This document shows positions 17,397 to 25,823 of a stretch of DNA of 38,524 nt, in pieces. The position numbers were made by a program, and so were the translations under genes. The notes under the pieces were generated by a model that saw only the letters and a list, made by a program, of their open reading frames with translations, was not told the origin of the DNA and ran no database searches. Origin of the DNA: UBA8950 sp034411635 (GTDB lineage: Bacteria > Chloroflexota > Anaerolineae > Anaerolineales > Villigracilaceae). How positions within the stretch are numbered: position 1 is the stretch's first letter; each line of letters opens with the position of its first letter. The stretch spans positions 1 through 38,524 of the forward strand of contig DAOUML010000328.1 of assembly GCA_034411635.1 (NCBI GenBank). Reading direction: 5' to 3'.

Positions 17397-19085
17397 TTAA
17401 AGAATTCGGTAATACACCTGCGGCGCTTTTCGCTCTACCAAGCCTTCGGCAGCGAGGGCCAGGCGCAATAAGGTGACTTCGTCCCAGGGGCGGCCAATGG
17501 CTTGCAGGCCAATCGGCAGCCCTTTTTGCGTATAGCCTGATGGGAAAGTGATGGCAGGCAGGCCGGTCAGGTTGGCGGGGGTGGCAAAACGCATCATTTC
17601 GGTCAGAGTGGTCAGGTCAGAGTCACCCTCGGGGAGCGCGGTGGCCGGTATGGGCGGGGCGGCGATGCCGCTCATCGGGGTCAGAATGACATCAACTTGT
17701 TCAAAGGCTTTTTGGAAATGATGAATCAGCCGCGCGCGCACGCGTTGGGCTTTAACGTAATCGCGCAAGGTAAAAGCGCGCGCCAGGGTTAGATTCAGGC
17801 GCACATCCAGCCCGTGTTGGCGGTGATGTTCTTTGTGATAGGCTTCCATGGCCTGCGCCATTTCACCCGCAATGGTGATGACATGCGCCACCCGCCCCGC
17901 GCTCAGGTCGGGGAGGAGGATTTCGCGCAGGTCGGCTCCCAAGCCTTGCAACTGGCCTAAGAGCGATTCGCAAGCCTCCACCACCTCCGCGTTGGCGTGA
18001 CGGAACCAGGGCCAAAACACGCCGATTTTTAGTCCGCGCAGGTCCGTGTTTTGCCAACCGGCCAGACTGGGGCGCGGCTGATGCAGGGAATTGGGGTCGA
18101 GCGGGTCGGGGCCGGCGATCAGGGCATAGCCCAGGGCGGCATCGGCTGCGCTGGCGGCGATGGGGCCGATGTGGGCGATGCTCCAATCGAGCGGGAAGGC
18201 GCCAAATTCGCTCACTCGCCCGTAGGTGGCTTTCAGCCCAACCAGGCCGCAAAATGCCGCCGGAATGCGAATTGAGCCGCCGCCATCCGCGCCAATTGCC
18301 AGCGGACAAAGCCCGGCGGCCACGGCTGCCGCTGAACCGCTCGAACTTCCACCGGTGTAATGGGCCGGGTTATACGGGTTGCGCGGCGTGCCATGATGCG
18401 GATTTAGCCCGCTAACGCCGATGCCGATTTCGTGCATGTTGGCTTTTCCGATCAGCAACGCGCCCGCCGCCCGCAGACGGGCAACGACGGTTGCATCACG
18501 ATTGGCGGGGGCGTTGCCCAAAAAGGCCGTTCCGACGGTGGTGGGGTGCGGAATCATATCGACTTCGTCTTTGACCGCCACCGGCACGCCATCGAGCGGA
18601 CCGAGCGGTTTGCCGGCCTGATGCCGTTGGGCCGATTCACGCGCCTGACGCAGGACATCCTCGGCTTGGATGCTGATCATGGCTCTCAGGGGCGGGTTTT
18701 GCGAGTCGCTATCTTGCATGGCGTTTAGCACCCGTTGGGCGACTTCTTCAGGGGATATGCTTTGTTCGCGGTAGGCGGCGGCGTAATCCCAAACGCTGGC
18801 GAACTGAAATCCGTTGGCGGGTTGCGCGGTTTGCGGCCATTCGGCTTCTGGCACGTCTTCGCCGGGGTTGGCTCGGGTTTCGCAAAAATGGATCGGGAAG
18901 TTGATGGGGTCTTCGTTGATTTCGCGTTGGCGCAGGTGGTTAATGCCCGCGCTTTCCAGCAGGTTGGGAATCAGCAATGCGCCGCCCAGAGGGCTTTCGA
19001 GGGCATTGACAAACGCCTTGAGCGCCATACCCGAAAGATAGGGCAGTTGCACCGATTTCAGGTCGTAGGCTTCTTCGGGGGTCAT
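17397..19085 (-). CDS. Amidase (amidase-signature family)
   Basis: A hydrolase of amides with the Ser-cisSer-Lys triad. The Lys is in GVPVAVKDEVD (K172), the Ser/Gly-rich segment is YTGGSSSGSAAAVAAG (243-258) and the nucleophile region is GADGGGSIRIPAA (Ser271). The 562 residues include a ~100-residue N-terminal extension before the usual amidase core, containing an SPEEVAQRVL-type helix. It is not accompanied by gatB/gatC, so a GatA role in tRNA amidation is unlikely. The substrate is unknown. Its start overlaps the hisG stop by 4 bases (ATGA type), so it is translationally coupled to hisG. Confidence 0.88.
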   Translation of the reverse strand: MTPEEAYDLKSVQLPYLSGMALKAFVNALESPLGGALLIPNLLESAGINHLRQREINEDPINFPIHFCETRANPGEDVPEAEWPQTAQPANGFQFASVWDYAAAYREQSISPEEVAQRVLNAMQDSDSQNPPLRAMISIQAEDVLRQARESAQRHQAGKPLGPLDGVPVAVKDEVDMIPHPTTVGTAFLGNAPANRDATVVARLRAAGALLIGKANMHEIGIGVSGLNPHHGTPRNPYNPAHYTGGSSSGSAAAVAAGLCPLAIGADGGGSIRIPAAFCGLVGLKATYGRVSEFGAFPLDWSIAHIGPIAASAADAALGYALIAGPDPLDPNSLHQPRPSLAGWQNTDLRGLKIGVFWPWFRHANAEVVEACESLLGQLQGLGADLREILLPDLSAGRVAHVITIAGEMAQAMEAYHKEHHRQHGLDVRLNLTLARAFTLRDYVKAQRVRARLIHHFQKAFEQVDVILTPMSGIAAPPIPATALPEGDSDLTTLTEMMRFATPANLTGLPAITFPSGYTQKGLPIGLQAIGRPWDEVTLLRLALAAEGLVERKAPQVYYRIL

Positions 19086-20083
19086 TGCAGGGCCTCCAGC
19101 ATGGCTTTGTAGCGCGGGGGTTCTTCTTCAAAGATGTAGGTGACGGGCGCGACCACCACGCCGCTGCCGCCCACCGAGCGCAGTTCGTTAATGGCGCTGA
19201 ATAATTCGTCGCGGTGGACGACGATGTGCAGGGCGTACCAGTTCGGTTCGCCATCTTTGCGGATGATGTTGCTGATGGTGGGGCCGTTTAGCCCGCCGAT
19301 GGTTTCCTGGGCAAAAATGCTTGCGGCAATCGCTTCGGGGCTTTCGCCGCGAATGTTGGCAAAAATGGAGACGTTATTTTGGGCGCGCTGGTAGGCTTCA
19401 ATCAGTTCGAGCAATTGACGGGCAATGCCCAGGGCCGCCGGGTTTTCTTTTAGGACGGCTCTGTTGGCGATCAGGCAGGCTTGGGATGCCAAAATTTGTC
19501 CATCGCTAACCAGTTTGAGACGGTTATCGCGCAGGGTTTGCCCGCTGGAGACCAGGTCGGTAATCAGGTCGGCGTAGCCGATGGTGGGGGCGATTTCGAG
19601 GGTGCCTTCGGCTTCGATGAAGGTGACATCGGGCAGGCCGTGTTGGGCGAAAAAGGGCGCGGCGGTGTGGATGAATTTGGTCGCCACGCGCAGGGGGCGG
19701 CCCAGTTCGGCTTGCGCTTGTTTCAGGTCGGCCATGCGTTGGACGGCTGTCCAGGCTTCGGGGACGATGACGTTGAGTGAGCAGGCCCCAAAGCCCAGGG
19801 CGGTGTGAATAGGCAGGATGACGCCTTCGTCGCCGCCGTATTCGGCAACCATATCGAGGCCGGTGATGCCGAAATCGACGCTGCCGTTACGGATGGAGAT
19901 GACAATATCGGTGGGGCGTTGCAGCAGGACGCTGAGATTGGGCAGGCTGGGGATGGTGGCTTCGTATTGGCGCGGGTTGGGTTTGTAAATGTTAAAACCG
20001 CAAGCGGCCAGGAAGTTGATGGCGTCTTCAGACAGGCGGCCTTTGGAGGGCAGAGAGAGGCGCAGGGGGCGGTTTTGTGTCAT
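19082..20083 (-). CDS. hisG: ATP phosphoribosyltransferase
   Basis: HisG joins ATP and PRPP in the first step of histidine synthesis. N-terminal LSLPSKGRLSEDAINFL, TDIVISIRNGSVDFGITGLDMV and the PRPP-binding region EAEGTLEIAPTIGYADLITDLVSSGQTLRDN are diagnostic. At 333 residues it is a long form with a C-terminal regulatory domain (NWYALHIVVHRDELFSAINELRSVGGSGVVVAPVTYIF). It should therefore work without HisZ and be feedback-inhibited by histidine. No other his gene is nearby. It overlaps cca by 4 bases upstream and the amidase by 4 bases downstream, a tight three-gene operon of unrelated functions. Confidence 0.95.
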   Translation of the reverse strand: MTQNRPLRLSLPSKGRLSEDAINFLAACGFNIYKPNPRQYEATIPSLPNLSVLLQRPTDIVISIRNGSVDFGITGLDMVAEYGGDEGVILPIHTALGFGACSLNVIVPEAWTAVQRMADLKQAQAELGRPLRVATKFIHTAAPFFAQHGLPDVTFIEAEGTLEIAPTIGYADLITDLVSSGQTLRDNRLKLVSDGQILASQACLIANRAVLKENPAALGIARQLLELIEAYQRAQNNVSIFANIRGESPEAIAASIFAQETIGGLNGPTISNIIRKDGEPNWYALHIVVHRDELFSAINELRSVGGSGVVVAPVTYIFEEEPPRYKAMLEALQ

Positions 20084-21339
20084 GGTTCCTCGGTGAGTGG
20101 GGGATTTTGGTGGAGCAATTGCTGGAGCAGGTTTTTTTCTTCTGTCAGCGATGCGATTTCGCCATCCAGCCAGGCGTTACGGAGTTGGGTGATGATTTGG
20201 GCGTAGCGCGGGCCGGGGGGCAGGCCGAGGGCCTTGAGGGTTTCGCCGTCGGTTTGGGGGCGGATGTGCTGCCAGTGCGCCACGTAGCGTTGCAGGGCGT
20301 TTTCGCGGCTGAGGAGGAAGGCGGCGTAGATGGCCGGGCGGGGGACTTCGTCCAGCCGCCGCGCCCAGGCGGAGGGTTTGGATTCGGCCAGGGCGGGGAG
20401 ATCGGTCAGCAGACTGGCGGTGGCCTGGGCAGTTTTGAAAACGGCCAGGGGGAAGTTTAGCCGGGTTTGGAGCAGGGCGATTTGGGATGGGCTGAGGTTG
20501 GAAAGCCACAGGGCGTAGCCTAACACCTGGTTTAACGGTTGTCCGTTGCAGGTGGGGGAGAGTCCCCATTCGGGCGGGGGAGGCGAGGCCAGGGCGGAGT
20601 TGATGTTTGCGGCGCGGGCCGAGGTTGGGGCCTGGACATCCACCAGAATTGCTTTGAGCAGGCCGAGTTCGTCCATGCGCGCCAGGACGCGGGCGGGGTG
20701 GGTTTCGTTGAAGATAAGGTCGAGTTCGTGGCGCAGGCGTTCGGCTGTAAGGCTTTCGATGAGGGGCAGGGCGGCGGGGATGAGGGCCAGGGTTTCGGGG
20801 TCGATGTGAAAGCCGTAGCGGGTTTCGTAGCGGACGGCGCGGTAGAGGCGGGTGGGGTCGTCGAGGAAGGATTGTTGGTGCAGGACGCGGATGAGGCCTT
20901 TAGCGAGGTCTGCCTGGGCATTGTGCAGGTCGATGAGGGCTTCGTCGGCCAGGCGCAGGGCGAGGGTGTTGATGCTGAAATCGCGCCGGGCGAGGTCGTT
21001 GGCGAGGGTGGAGGGAGTGACCTGGGGCAGGCTGGCGGGGGCGGGGTAGGTTTCACGGCGGGCGGTGATGAGGTCGAGGGGCGGGCCTTCGAGGGGTTGC
21101 CAGGTGGCGGTGTGGAATTTGGCGTGCAGGGTGAGTTGGCCGCCGTAACGGGTTTGAAGGGCCTGGGCGAGTTGGGTGGCGTTGCCTTCGAGGACGACAT
21201 CGAGATCGAGGGCGGGTTGCTTTAGCAGGAGATCGCGCACGCCGCCGCCGACCAGGTAGGCGGGGAAGCCGAGTTGGTCGGCTTGCTGGTCTATCTGGCG
21301 CAAGAGGGTTTGGTGTTGGGCGGGCAGGCGGTGGAGCAT
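20080..21339 (-). CDS. cca: tRNA nucleotidyltransferase / poly(A) polymerase family (class II)
   Basis: The enzyme adds or repairs the CCA end of tRNAs, or polyadenylates RNA. Motifs appear in the usual order: YLVGGGVRDLLL, the metal-binding DLDVVLEG, DLARRDFSINTLA, LHQQSFLDDPTRLYRAVRYETRYGF and SLTAERLRHELDLIF. The C-terminal part (to 419 residues) is helical and less conserved, so specificity (CCA versus A-adding) cannot be decided here. The ATG lies 6 bases after a TAAAAT box (minus strand 21351-21346) with no ribosome binding site, so it is predicted to be leaderless. It is the first gene of cca-hisG-amidase. Confidence 0.92.
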   Translation of the reverse strand: MLHRLPAQHQTLLRQIDQQADQLGFPAYLVGGGVRDLLLKQPALDLDVVLEGNATQLAQALQTRYGGQLTLHAKFHTATWQPLEGPPLDLITARRETYPAPASLPQVTPSTLANDLARRDFSINTLALRLADEALIDLHNAQADLAKGLIRVLHQQSFLDDPTRLYRAVRYETRYGFHIDPETLALIPAALPLIESLTAERLRHELDLIFNETHPARVLARMDELGLLKAILVDVQAPTSARAANINSALASPPPPEWGLSPTCNGQPLNQVLGYALWLSNLSPSQIALLQTRLNFPLAVFKTAQATASLLTDLPALAESKPSAWARRLDEVPRPAIYAAFLLSRENALQRYVAHWQHIRPQTDGETLKALGLPPGPRYAQIITQLRNAWLDGEIASLTEEKNLLQQLLHQNPPLTEEP

Positions 21340-21345
21340 GGAAGT

Positions 21346-21351
21346 ATTTTA
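21346..21351 (-). promoter_or_regulatory. -10 box TAAAAT for leaderless cca mRNA
   Basis: TAAAAT-N6-ATG on the minus strand directly in front of cca, matching the spacing at the prepilin peptidase, dehydrogenase and plsC-like genes. The heptamer repeat array begins immediately upstream, which leaves little room for a -35 of normal sequence. Confidence 0.5.
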
Positions 21352-21359
21352 ATGCAGAA

Positions 21360-21583
21360 TGGGGGATGGGGGATGGGGAATGGTAAATGGTAAATGGTGA
21401 ATGGTAAATGGTAAATGGGGAATGGTGAATGGAGAATGGTGAATGGGGAATGGGGAATGGTGAATGGGGAATGGGGAATGGGGAATGGTAAATGGTAAAT
21501 GGGGAATGGTGGTCGAGTAGCGCGGTAGCGCGTATCGAGACCTGAGGCGATTGAATGGGGAATTGGGAATGGTAAATGGTGAA
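21360..21583. repeat. Heptamer tandem repeat array (ATGGGGA/ATGGTAA)
   Basis: About twenty consecutive 7-bp units of the form ATGG(G/T)(G/A)A run through the gap between cca and the methyltransferase gene. They are interrupted by a GGTCGAG...ATCGAGACC element and resume briefly. The arrangement resembles short tandemly repeated repetitive sequences of cyanobacteria. No protein-coding sense is evident; the reverse frame gives only a repetitive (H/Y)(S/L)PF(P/T)I peptide. Confidence 0.85.
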
Positions 21584-21625
21584 TGGTGGTTGAGTAGCGC
21601 GGTAGCGCGTATCGAGACCTGAGCG
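21507..21625. repeat. Two copies of dispersed repeat GGT(C/T)GAGTAGCGC...ATCGAGACC
   Basis: Copies at 21507-21546 and 21584-21625 are nearly identical (TGGTGGTCGAGTAGCGCGG... and TGGTGGTTGAGTAGCGCGG...), each ending GCGCGTATCGAGACCTGAG. They are embedded in the heptamer array and related to the copy at 122-162. This is an imperfect palindrome, REP-like. Confidence 0.75.
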
Positions 21626-21654
21626 GGCCAGGGAGGCTGAATATTGGTGGAAGG

Positions 21655-22605
21655 TTAGGCGAAGTTGCGACGGGCGAGGAAGTCGGTTTGGTGGGCGATA
21701 TAGATGAGTTGATTTTGTTCGATTTGGTCGCGGCGTTTTTGCAGCCAGGCGCGCAGCAGGCGCGGGTCGAGTTCAGGGTGTTGGTGGAGGGATTCTTCAA
21801 AAAAGTGCAGGATGCAGTGCAGGAAGTAGGCTTCTTCGGCAGGGTAGCCCTGTTTTTGAGGATAGACGACCCAGTCGGATGCGCCGGCGGCGAGGATTTC
21901 GGCACCGCTTTGGGCAATGTGGGCGAAGAGGTGGCGTCCGCTCTGGCTGTCGCCGCCGCCAGGACGGGTGTGCATGCTTTGGTGGTAAAGGGTTTCGAGG
22001 TGGGAATCGAGCGCGGCAGGCATGCGGATTTCGGCTTGCGGGAGTTGCAGGTCGGTTAGGCTGATTTCTGGTTGGAAGGTGGTGACGCCGTCAAAGTTGA
22101 TGGTGAGCCAGGCCAGGCCGCCGGGTTGCAATAGTCGCATGATTTTTTGCAGGCTTGCAGGCATGGGCAGCAGGTCGAGGACGGCGTGGGAGATGAGCAG
22201 GTGGGCCTGGGGCGGGTTTTGTTGGATGTAATCGAACAGGTCGGCGTGCAGGAAGTGGCAGGTCAGGCTCTGGGTGGGGTTTTGTAGGGTCAGGCTGCCA
22301 TCAGGGTTTGGGGTGGTTTGCCAGCCGTGTTCGGCGGCCCATTGGGGCAACCAGGTTTGGGCATAGGCAATATTTTCGGGCATGGAGTCGAGCAGGGTGT
22401 ATTCGACCTGGGCGGGCAGGATGCGCCAGCGCAGCAGGCGGGTGAGCATGGTGCCGATTCCGGCGCCGATTTCGGTGATGAGCAATGGTGTGGCGGGCGG
22501 GTGGTTTTCCAGGATGGTTTGCAGGGCCTGGAGAACGTCTTTGTTGAGGGCGCGGTCGTCGATGGTTTGTTTGGCGTGCAGGTAGCGGGGGAAGTTGAGG
22601 GTCAT
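21655..22605 (-). CDS. Class I SAM-dependent methyltransferase
   Basis: The 316-residue protein has motif I as LLITEIGAGIGTMLTRLL, an acidic residue after strand 2 (YTLLDSMPENI), motif post-II LHADLFDYI and motif IV AHLLISHAVLDLLPMP. It continues as MRLLQPGGLAWLTINFDG, a standard Rossmann methyltransferase of the small-molecule type. It is the last gene of the GTP-cyclohydrolase-led cluster, 47 bases after the glycosyltransferase (a GCCGCC/GGCGGC hairpin lies in the gap). I infer methylation of the cluster's product. No ribosome binding site is obvious before the ATG, so the start is uncertain. Confidence 0.82.
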   Translation of the reverse strand: MTLNFPRYLHAKQTIDDRALNKDVLQALQTILENHPPATPLLITEIGAGIGTMLTRLLRWRILPAQVEYTLLDSMPENIAYAQTWLPQWAAEHGWQTTPNPDGSLTLQNPTQSLTCHFLHADLFDYIQQNPPQAHLLISHAVLDLLPMPASLQKIMRLLQPGGLAWLTINFDGVTTFQPEISLTDLQLPQAEIRMPAALDSHLETLYHQSMHTRPGGGDSQSGRHLFAHIAQSGAEILAAGASDWVVYPQKQGYPAEEAYFLHCILHFFEESLHQHPELDPRLLRAWLQKRRDQIEQNQLIYIAHQTDFLARRNFA

Positions 22606-22652
22606 GTTTTTTTGGGGGAGGAGGCCGCCTGAAGGCGGCGGTACGGGGGGAG

Positions 22653-23696
22653 TTAGAAGGTGTGCAAAAATTGGCGCACCTGGGCGGCGGTTTCTTCCCA
22701 GCGGGGCTGCTGGTTGTAGCGTTGCAGGGCGTTTTGGGCGAGTTGGGCGAGCAGGGCGCGGTTGGCGGCGAGTTGGCTCAGGTGGGCGGCCAGGGTTGTC
22801 GAGTCGTCGGGTGGGATGAGGTAGCCGGTGTGGGCGTGGGTGATAATTTCGGCGGCGGCCCCGGCGGTGGTGCCGATGGCGGGCAGGCCAAAGCCCATGC
22901 CTTCGAGGTAGACGATTCCGAATCCTTCGTAGGTGGAGGGCAGGGCCAGGATGTGGGCGCTGCGGAGTTGTTCGGCGAGCGGCTCGTCGTTGAGCGGGCC
23001 GTGAAAAGTGATGGGGGCGGCGATTGTTTCGGCGCGCTGGCGCATGGCGGCGGCGTAGGACGGGTCGCTTTGGGGGCTGCCGATGATTTCGAGGCGGGCC
23101 ATGTCGGCGGGCAGTTGGGCAAGGGATTCGAGCAGGGTGTGCAGTCCTTTGCGCGGAATCAGGTTGCCGAGGAAGAGAATCCGCAGGGGGCCGGGTTGGG
23201 CTGCTCGCGCGGCGACCAGGTTCGGGCTTAGCGCGTCTCCGAATCGGTCGGTGGGGGGGTAGGCGATGTGATGGGGCTTGTCGTCCCCACTCAGGGCGTG
23301 GACGACATCCCGCGTCGTCCTGGAATTGAAGATGAATCCATCTACGCTGCGCAGGTAGCGGCGTTCAACCAGGCGGTAGAGGTTGTTTTGCCAGGCGGGG
23401 CGTTGTTCGGAGCAGCGCAGGTGATGGACAAGGCTGACAACCGGGTAGGGGCGCGGGCGTCGGTTGGCGGCCAGCAGTGAGGGGTGATTGAGTTCGTCTT
23501 GAATGAGCAGGTCGAGGCCGGGCGGCAGGCGAAAGGTCAGGTTGTCGGCCAGGTGGGCGGGGTAGTTGCGCCAGGGCAGGGAGATGATTTCAACCTGATC
23601 GCCGGCGGCGCGCAGCGATTCGACCAGTTTGCGGTCATAGAAGTAGCCGCCGCTCAGGGTTTCGAGCGAGCCGTAGATGAGCAACCCGATTTTCAT
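22653..23696 (-). CDS. GT4-type glycosyltransferase
   Basis: A GT-B fold transferase: MKIGLLIYGSLETLSGGYFYDRKLVESL at the start, the donor-side segment PLRILFLGNLIPRKGLHTLLESL, and the retaining-GT signature EGFGIVYLEGMGFGLPAIGTTAGAAAEII with its E-x7-E pair. Counting from 23696 it has about 347 residues, normal for GT4. The ATG overlaps the stop of the PTPS-like gene by 4 bases (ATGA), so it is co-translated with it; an upstream Met at 23744 lies inside that gene and is rejected. Donor and acceptor are unknown; context suggests that it glycosylates a pterin- or pyrimidine-type intermediate. Confidence 0.87.
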   Translation of the reverse strand: MKIGLLIYGSLETLSGGYFYDRKLVESLRAAGDQVEIISLPWRNYPAHLADNLTFRLPPGLDLLIQDELNHPSLLAANRRPRPYPVVSLVHHLRCSEQRPAWQNNLYRLVERRYLRSVDGFIFNSRTTRDVVHALSGDDKPHHIAYPPTDRFGDALSPNLVAARAAQPGPLRILFLGNLIPRKGLHTLLESLAQLPADMARLEIIGSPQSDPSYAAAMRQRAETIAAPITFHGPLNDEPLAEQLRSAHILALPSTYEGFGIVYLEGMGFGLPAIGTTAGAAAEIITHAHTGYLIPPDDSTTLAAHLSQLAANRALLAQLAQNALQRYNQQPRWEETAAQVRQFLHTF

Positions 23697-24076
23697 GGGG
23701 CGCGTTGAACGCTGTAGGAGACCCAGGCGTTTTCGTGTTCCCACAGGCGCACGGTCAGGGTGCTGACATTGGCGGCCTGGATTTGTTCGTTGAAGCGCAA
23801 GGCCAGGATGCGGGCAAAGTGTTCGATGGAGGGGTTCAGGCCGGCAAATTCGGGCAGGTCGTTGAGCATTTGTTCGCGGTAGCGGGCGACGGCGTCGCTG
23901 AGGTGATTTTCGACATCGACGATGTCGACCAGGTAGCCGTGCTGGTCAAGTTGGCTGCCGCTCAGTTGCAGTTCAAGGACGTAGTGGTGTGAATTGGGGT
24001 AATTTTCTGCGCCCCAATCGCCGCCAATCAGGAAGTGGCGGGCGATGAAATCACGTTTGATGGCGAGGGTATACAT
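23693..24076 (-). CDS. 6-pyruvoyltetrahydropterin synthase / QueD family, divergent active site
   Basis: The 127-residue protein has the T-fold pattern: FIARHF (His14, first zinc ligand), NSHHYVLEL where canonical members have HGHxY, an acidic turn LDQHGYLVDIVDVENHL, NPSIEHFARIL (the PTxEN region) and LTVRLWEHENAW (the conserved Glu near the end). The first His of HxH is Asn28. The position of the catalytic Cys, four residues before it, is Glu24 (as in PTPS-III enzymes). The Asp-His dyad before YLND is replaced by Arg-Glu (YREQMLND). It is therefore unlikely to be a standard QueD. AGGAGA precedes the ATG; it overlaps the glycosyltransferase by 4 bases. Confidence 0.85.
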   Translation of the reverse strand: MYTLAIKRDFIARHFLIGGDWGAENYPNSHHYVLELQLSGSQLDQHGYLVDIVDVENHLSDAVARYREQMLNDLPEFAGLNPSIEHFARILALRFNEQIQAANVSTLTVRLWEHENAWVSYSVQRAP

Positions 24077-24091
24077 GGAATCTCCTTAATC

Positions 24092-25102
24092 TCAATCGTA
24101 GGTCAAGATGATTTGAATACTGGTTTCGGGTTCCTGATCGAGCAGGCGGTAGGCTTCAGCGGCCTGTTGGATGGGGATGCGCTGGGTGATCCAGCGTTCG
24201 GGTTGGATGCGGCCGAGGGCGTCCCAGGCCAGGCCGAAGCGGCGGGACTTGTCCCAACGGGCGCTGAGTTCGGGGCGAATGGTGCTGACCTGGCTGGCGT
24301 GCAGGCTGATTCGGCTGCGGTGGAATGCTCCGCCCAAATCGAGGGGCACGTTTTTTGTGCCGTACCAGGAGCCGATGATGACTCGTCCGCTGAAGCGGGT
24401 CAGGGCGATGGCATCGTTGAGGGCGGCGGGCGCGCCGGAGAGTTCGAGGCTGAAATCGGCGCCGCTTGGGTCGAGCAGGGTCAGGGCGCGTTGGCGAAAG
24501 TCGGGTTGGGCCGGGTCGAGGCTGTCGGTCAGGCCGAGGGCGCGCGAGGCCTGGCGGCGCAGGGGGTGGCGGTCGGCGGTGAGCAGGGTTTTCAGGGGGA
24601 ATTCGGCCAGCAGGGCGGCAGTCAGCAGGCCGACAATGCCTTGTCCGAGCAGCAGGGCGCGTTCGCCGAGCAGGGGCGCGGCGTCATGGATGAGGTTGAT
24701 GGCGGTTTCGGTGTTGGGCAGGAAGCAGGCGGTTTCGGGAGAAACTCCGGCGGGTAAAAGATGCAGGCCATCGAGCGGGGCGTTGAAGTGGGTGCTGTGG
24801 GGGTGGAAGGCAAAGACGAGTTGCCCGGCCAGGGTTTCATCCACCTGCGGGCCGGTGGCAAGAATGCGTCCAACGCAGGCGTAGCCATACGGGGTGGGGT
24901 AGGCCAGCGCGCTGCTCAGGTTGTCGTTGGTATCTGGCAGGGAGGGGAACTGGCCGCGATAGACGAGCATTTCGCTGCCGGGGCTGATGGCAGAGCAAAG
25001 GGTTTCGATCAGGACTTCACGGGCGGCGGGCGCGGCGAGGGGTTCTTCGCGCAGTTCCACGCGGTATGGGGCGCTGAAATAGAGCGTTTGGCGGGTCTTC
25101 AT
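24092..25102 (-). CDS. MDR-family (zinc-type alcohol dehydrogenase-like) oxidoreductase
   Basis: A medium-chain dehydrogenase/reductase of 336 residues. The N-terminal GroES-like domain begins VELREEPLAAP and has the Cys in ETLCSAISPGSEM where classical enzymes bind catalytic zinc. The dinucleotide-binding turn is LLLGQGIVGLLTAALL and the later strand is DFSLELSGAPAALNDAI. The four-Cys structural zinc lobe is absent. The chosen ATG at 25102 is preceded, 6 bases away, by TACAAT (minus strand 25114-25109) with no ribosome binding site, so it can be both read through from ribD-like and leaderless from its own promoter. It lies between the reductase and PTPS-like genes and probably oxidises an alcohol intermediate of the same pathway. 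Confidence 0.87.
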   Translation of the reverse strand: MKTRQTLYFSAPYRVELREEPLAAPAAREVLIETLCSAISPGSEMLVYRGQFPSLPDTNDNLSSALAYPTPYGYACVGRILATGPQVDETLAGQLVFAFHPHSTHFNAPLDGLHLLPAGVSPETACFLPNTETAINLIHDAAPLLGERALLLGQGIVGLLTAALLAEFPLKTLLTADRHPLRRQASRALGLTDSLDPAQPDFRQRALTLLDPSGADFSLELSGAPAALNDAIALTRFSGRVIIGSWYGTKNVPLDLGGAFHRSRISLHASQVSTIRPELSARWDKSRRFGLAWDALGRIQPERWITQRIPIQQAAEAYRLLDQEPETSIQIILTYD

Positions 25103-25108
25103 GCCGCT

Positions 25109-25114
25109 ATTGTA
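25109..25114 (-). promoter_or_regulatory. -10 box TACAAT before the MDR dehydrogenase gene
   Basis: TACAAT-N6-ATG on the minus strand, in the 16-base gap behind the ribD-like stop codon. This would give an internal leaderless transcript of the last four cluster genes. Confidence 0.45.
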
Positions 25115-25118
25115 CCGG

Positions 25119-25823
25119 TTATTTTTGCTGAAATGTTCCCCATAAAACCAGGTCTTGTCCCATTTGGGTCGAACCGACCTGCTGGATGCGCGGCATGGCT
25201 TCGAGCGGGCCGGTGAGGGCATTGACGCCGCCGGCAAAAAAGGGCGCGATGGTCAGGATGAGCAGGTCGGCCAGGTTTTGGCGCAGGAAGGCGGTGATGA
25301 CTGCCGCGCCGCCTTCGACCATGAGCGAATCGATACCGCGCTGGTTGAGGGCGGCCAGCAGGGTGGTCAGGTTAATTTTCCCCTGATCGGCGCGGATGGG
25401 CAGGAGTTCCGCGCCGGTGGCTCTCACGGCGGCGGTTTTTTCACTTTCCAGCGAGGATGGCAGGCAGGCAATCAGGGGTGGTTTTGGATGTGAAAAAATA
25501 CGTGCTGTGAGGGGGATTTTCAGGGTTGAATCGAGAAGAACCGGACGGGGCGCTTCTCCCTGCGCATGCGTGACTTGTAGTTTGGGATCATCGTTGAGCA
25601 CGGTTCCACTGCCGACCAGGATGGCTGCGTGTTGGGTGCGCAGCCAGTGGGTCATGCGTTTTGTTTCGGGGCCGCTGATTTCCAGCCCCGCTTCGCCGCG
25701 CCGGTGGGTGATAGAGCCGTCCAGGGTTTGGGCGTAGGTAAGCGTGACAAGCGGACGCCCGTTTCTCTTGACCAGGCGTCCGCTTGTTTCAAACCAGTTT
25801 TGCAAACTGGATAACTCAGACAT
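25119..25823 (-). CDS. RibD C-terminal (DHFR-like) reductase domain protein
   Basis: The 234-residue protein corresponds to the reductase half of RibD only; the zinc deaminase half is missing. Family motifs are LVTLTYAQTLDGSIT, SGPETKRMTHWLRTQHAAILVGSGTVLNDDP, PRPVLLDSTLKIPLTARIF and the closing GIDSLMVEGGAAVITAFL. In riboflavin synthesis such domains reduce the ribosylamino-pyrimidine using NADPH. The ATG (25823) overlaps the ribA stop by 8 bases, so the two proteins are produced together. Without ribB, ribE or ribH nearby, I infer a dedicated variant pathway starting from the ribA product; a stand-alone reductase in riboflavin synthesis is the alternative. Confidence 0.88.
   Translation of the reverse strand: MSELSSLQNWFETSGRLVKRNGRPLVTLTYAQTLDGSITHRRGEAGLEISGPETKRMTHWLRTQHAAILVGSGTVLNDDPKLQVTHAQGEAPRPVLLDSTLKIPLTARIFSHPKPPLIACLPSSLESEKTAAVRATGAELLPIRADQGKINLTTLLAALNQRGIDSLMVEGGAAVITAFLRQNLADLLILTIAPFFAGGVNALTGPLEAMPRIQQVGSTQMGQDLVLWGTFQQK

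Noticed and set aside
20539..21225. Plus-strand ORF of 228 aa opposite cca
   Set aside because: Gly/Val/Glu-rich shadow of a GC-skewed gene with conserved motifs on the other strand.
21360..21583. CRISPR array
   Set aside because: Units are 7 bp without spacers and no cas gene is near.
21291..21917. Minus-strand ORF with IPHSPFTIHH-type repeats
   Set aside because: Translation of the heptamer array fused to out-of-frame pieces of neighbouring genes.
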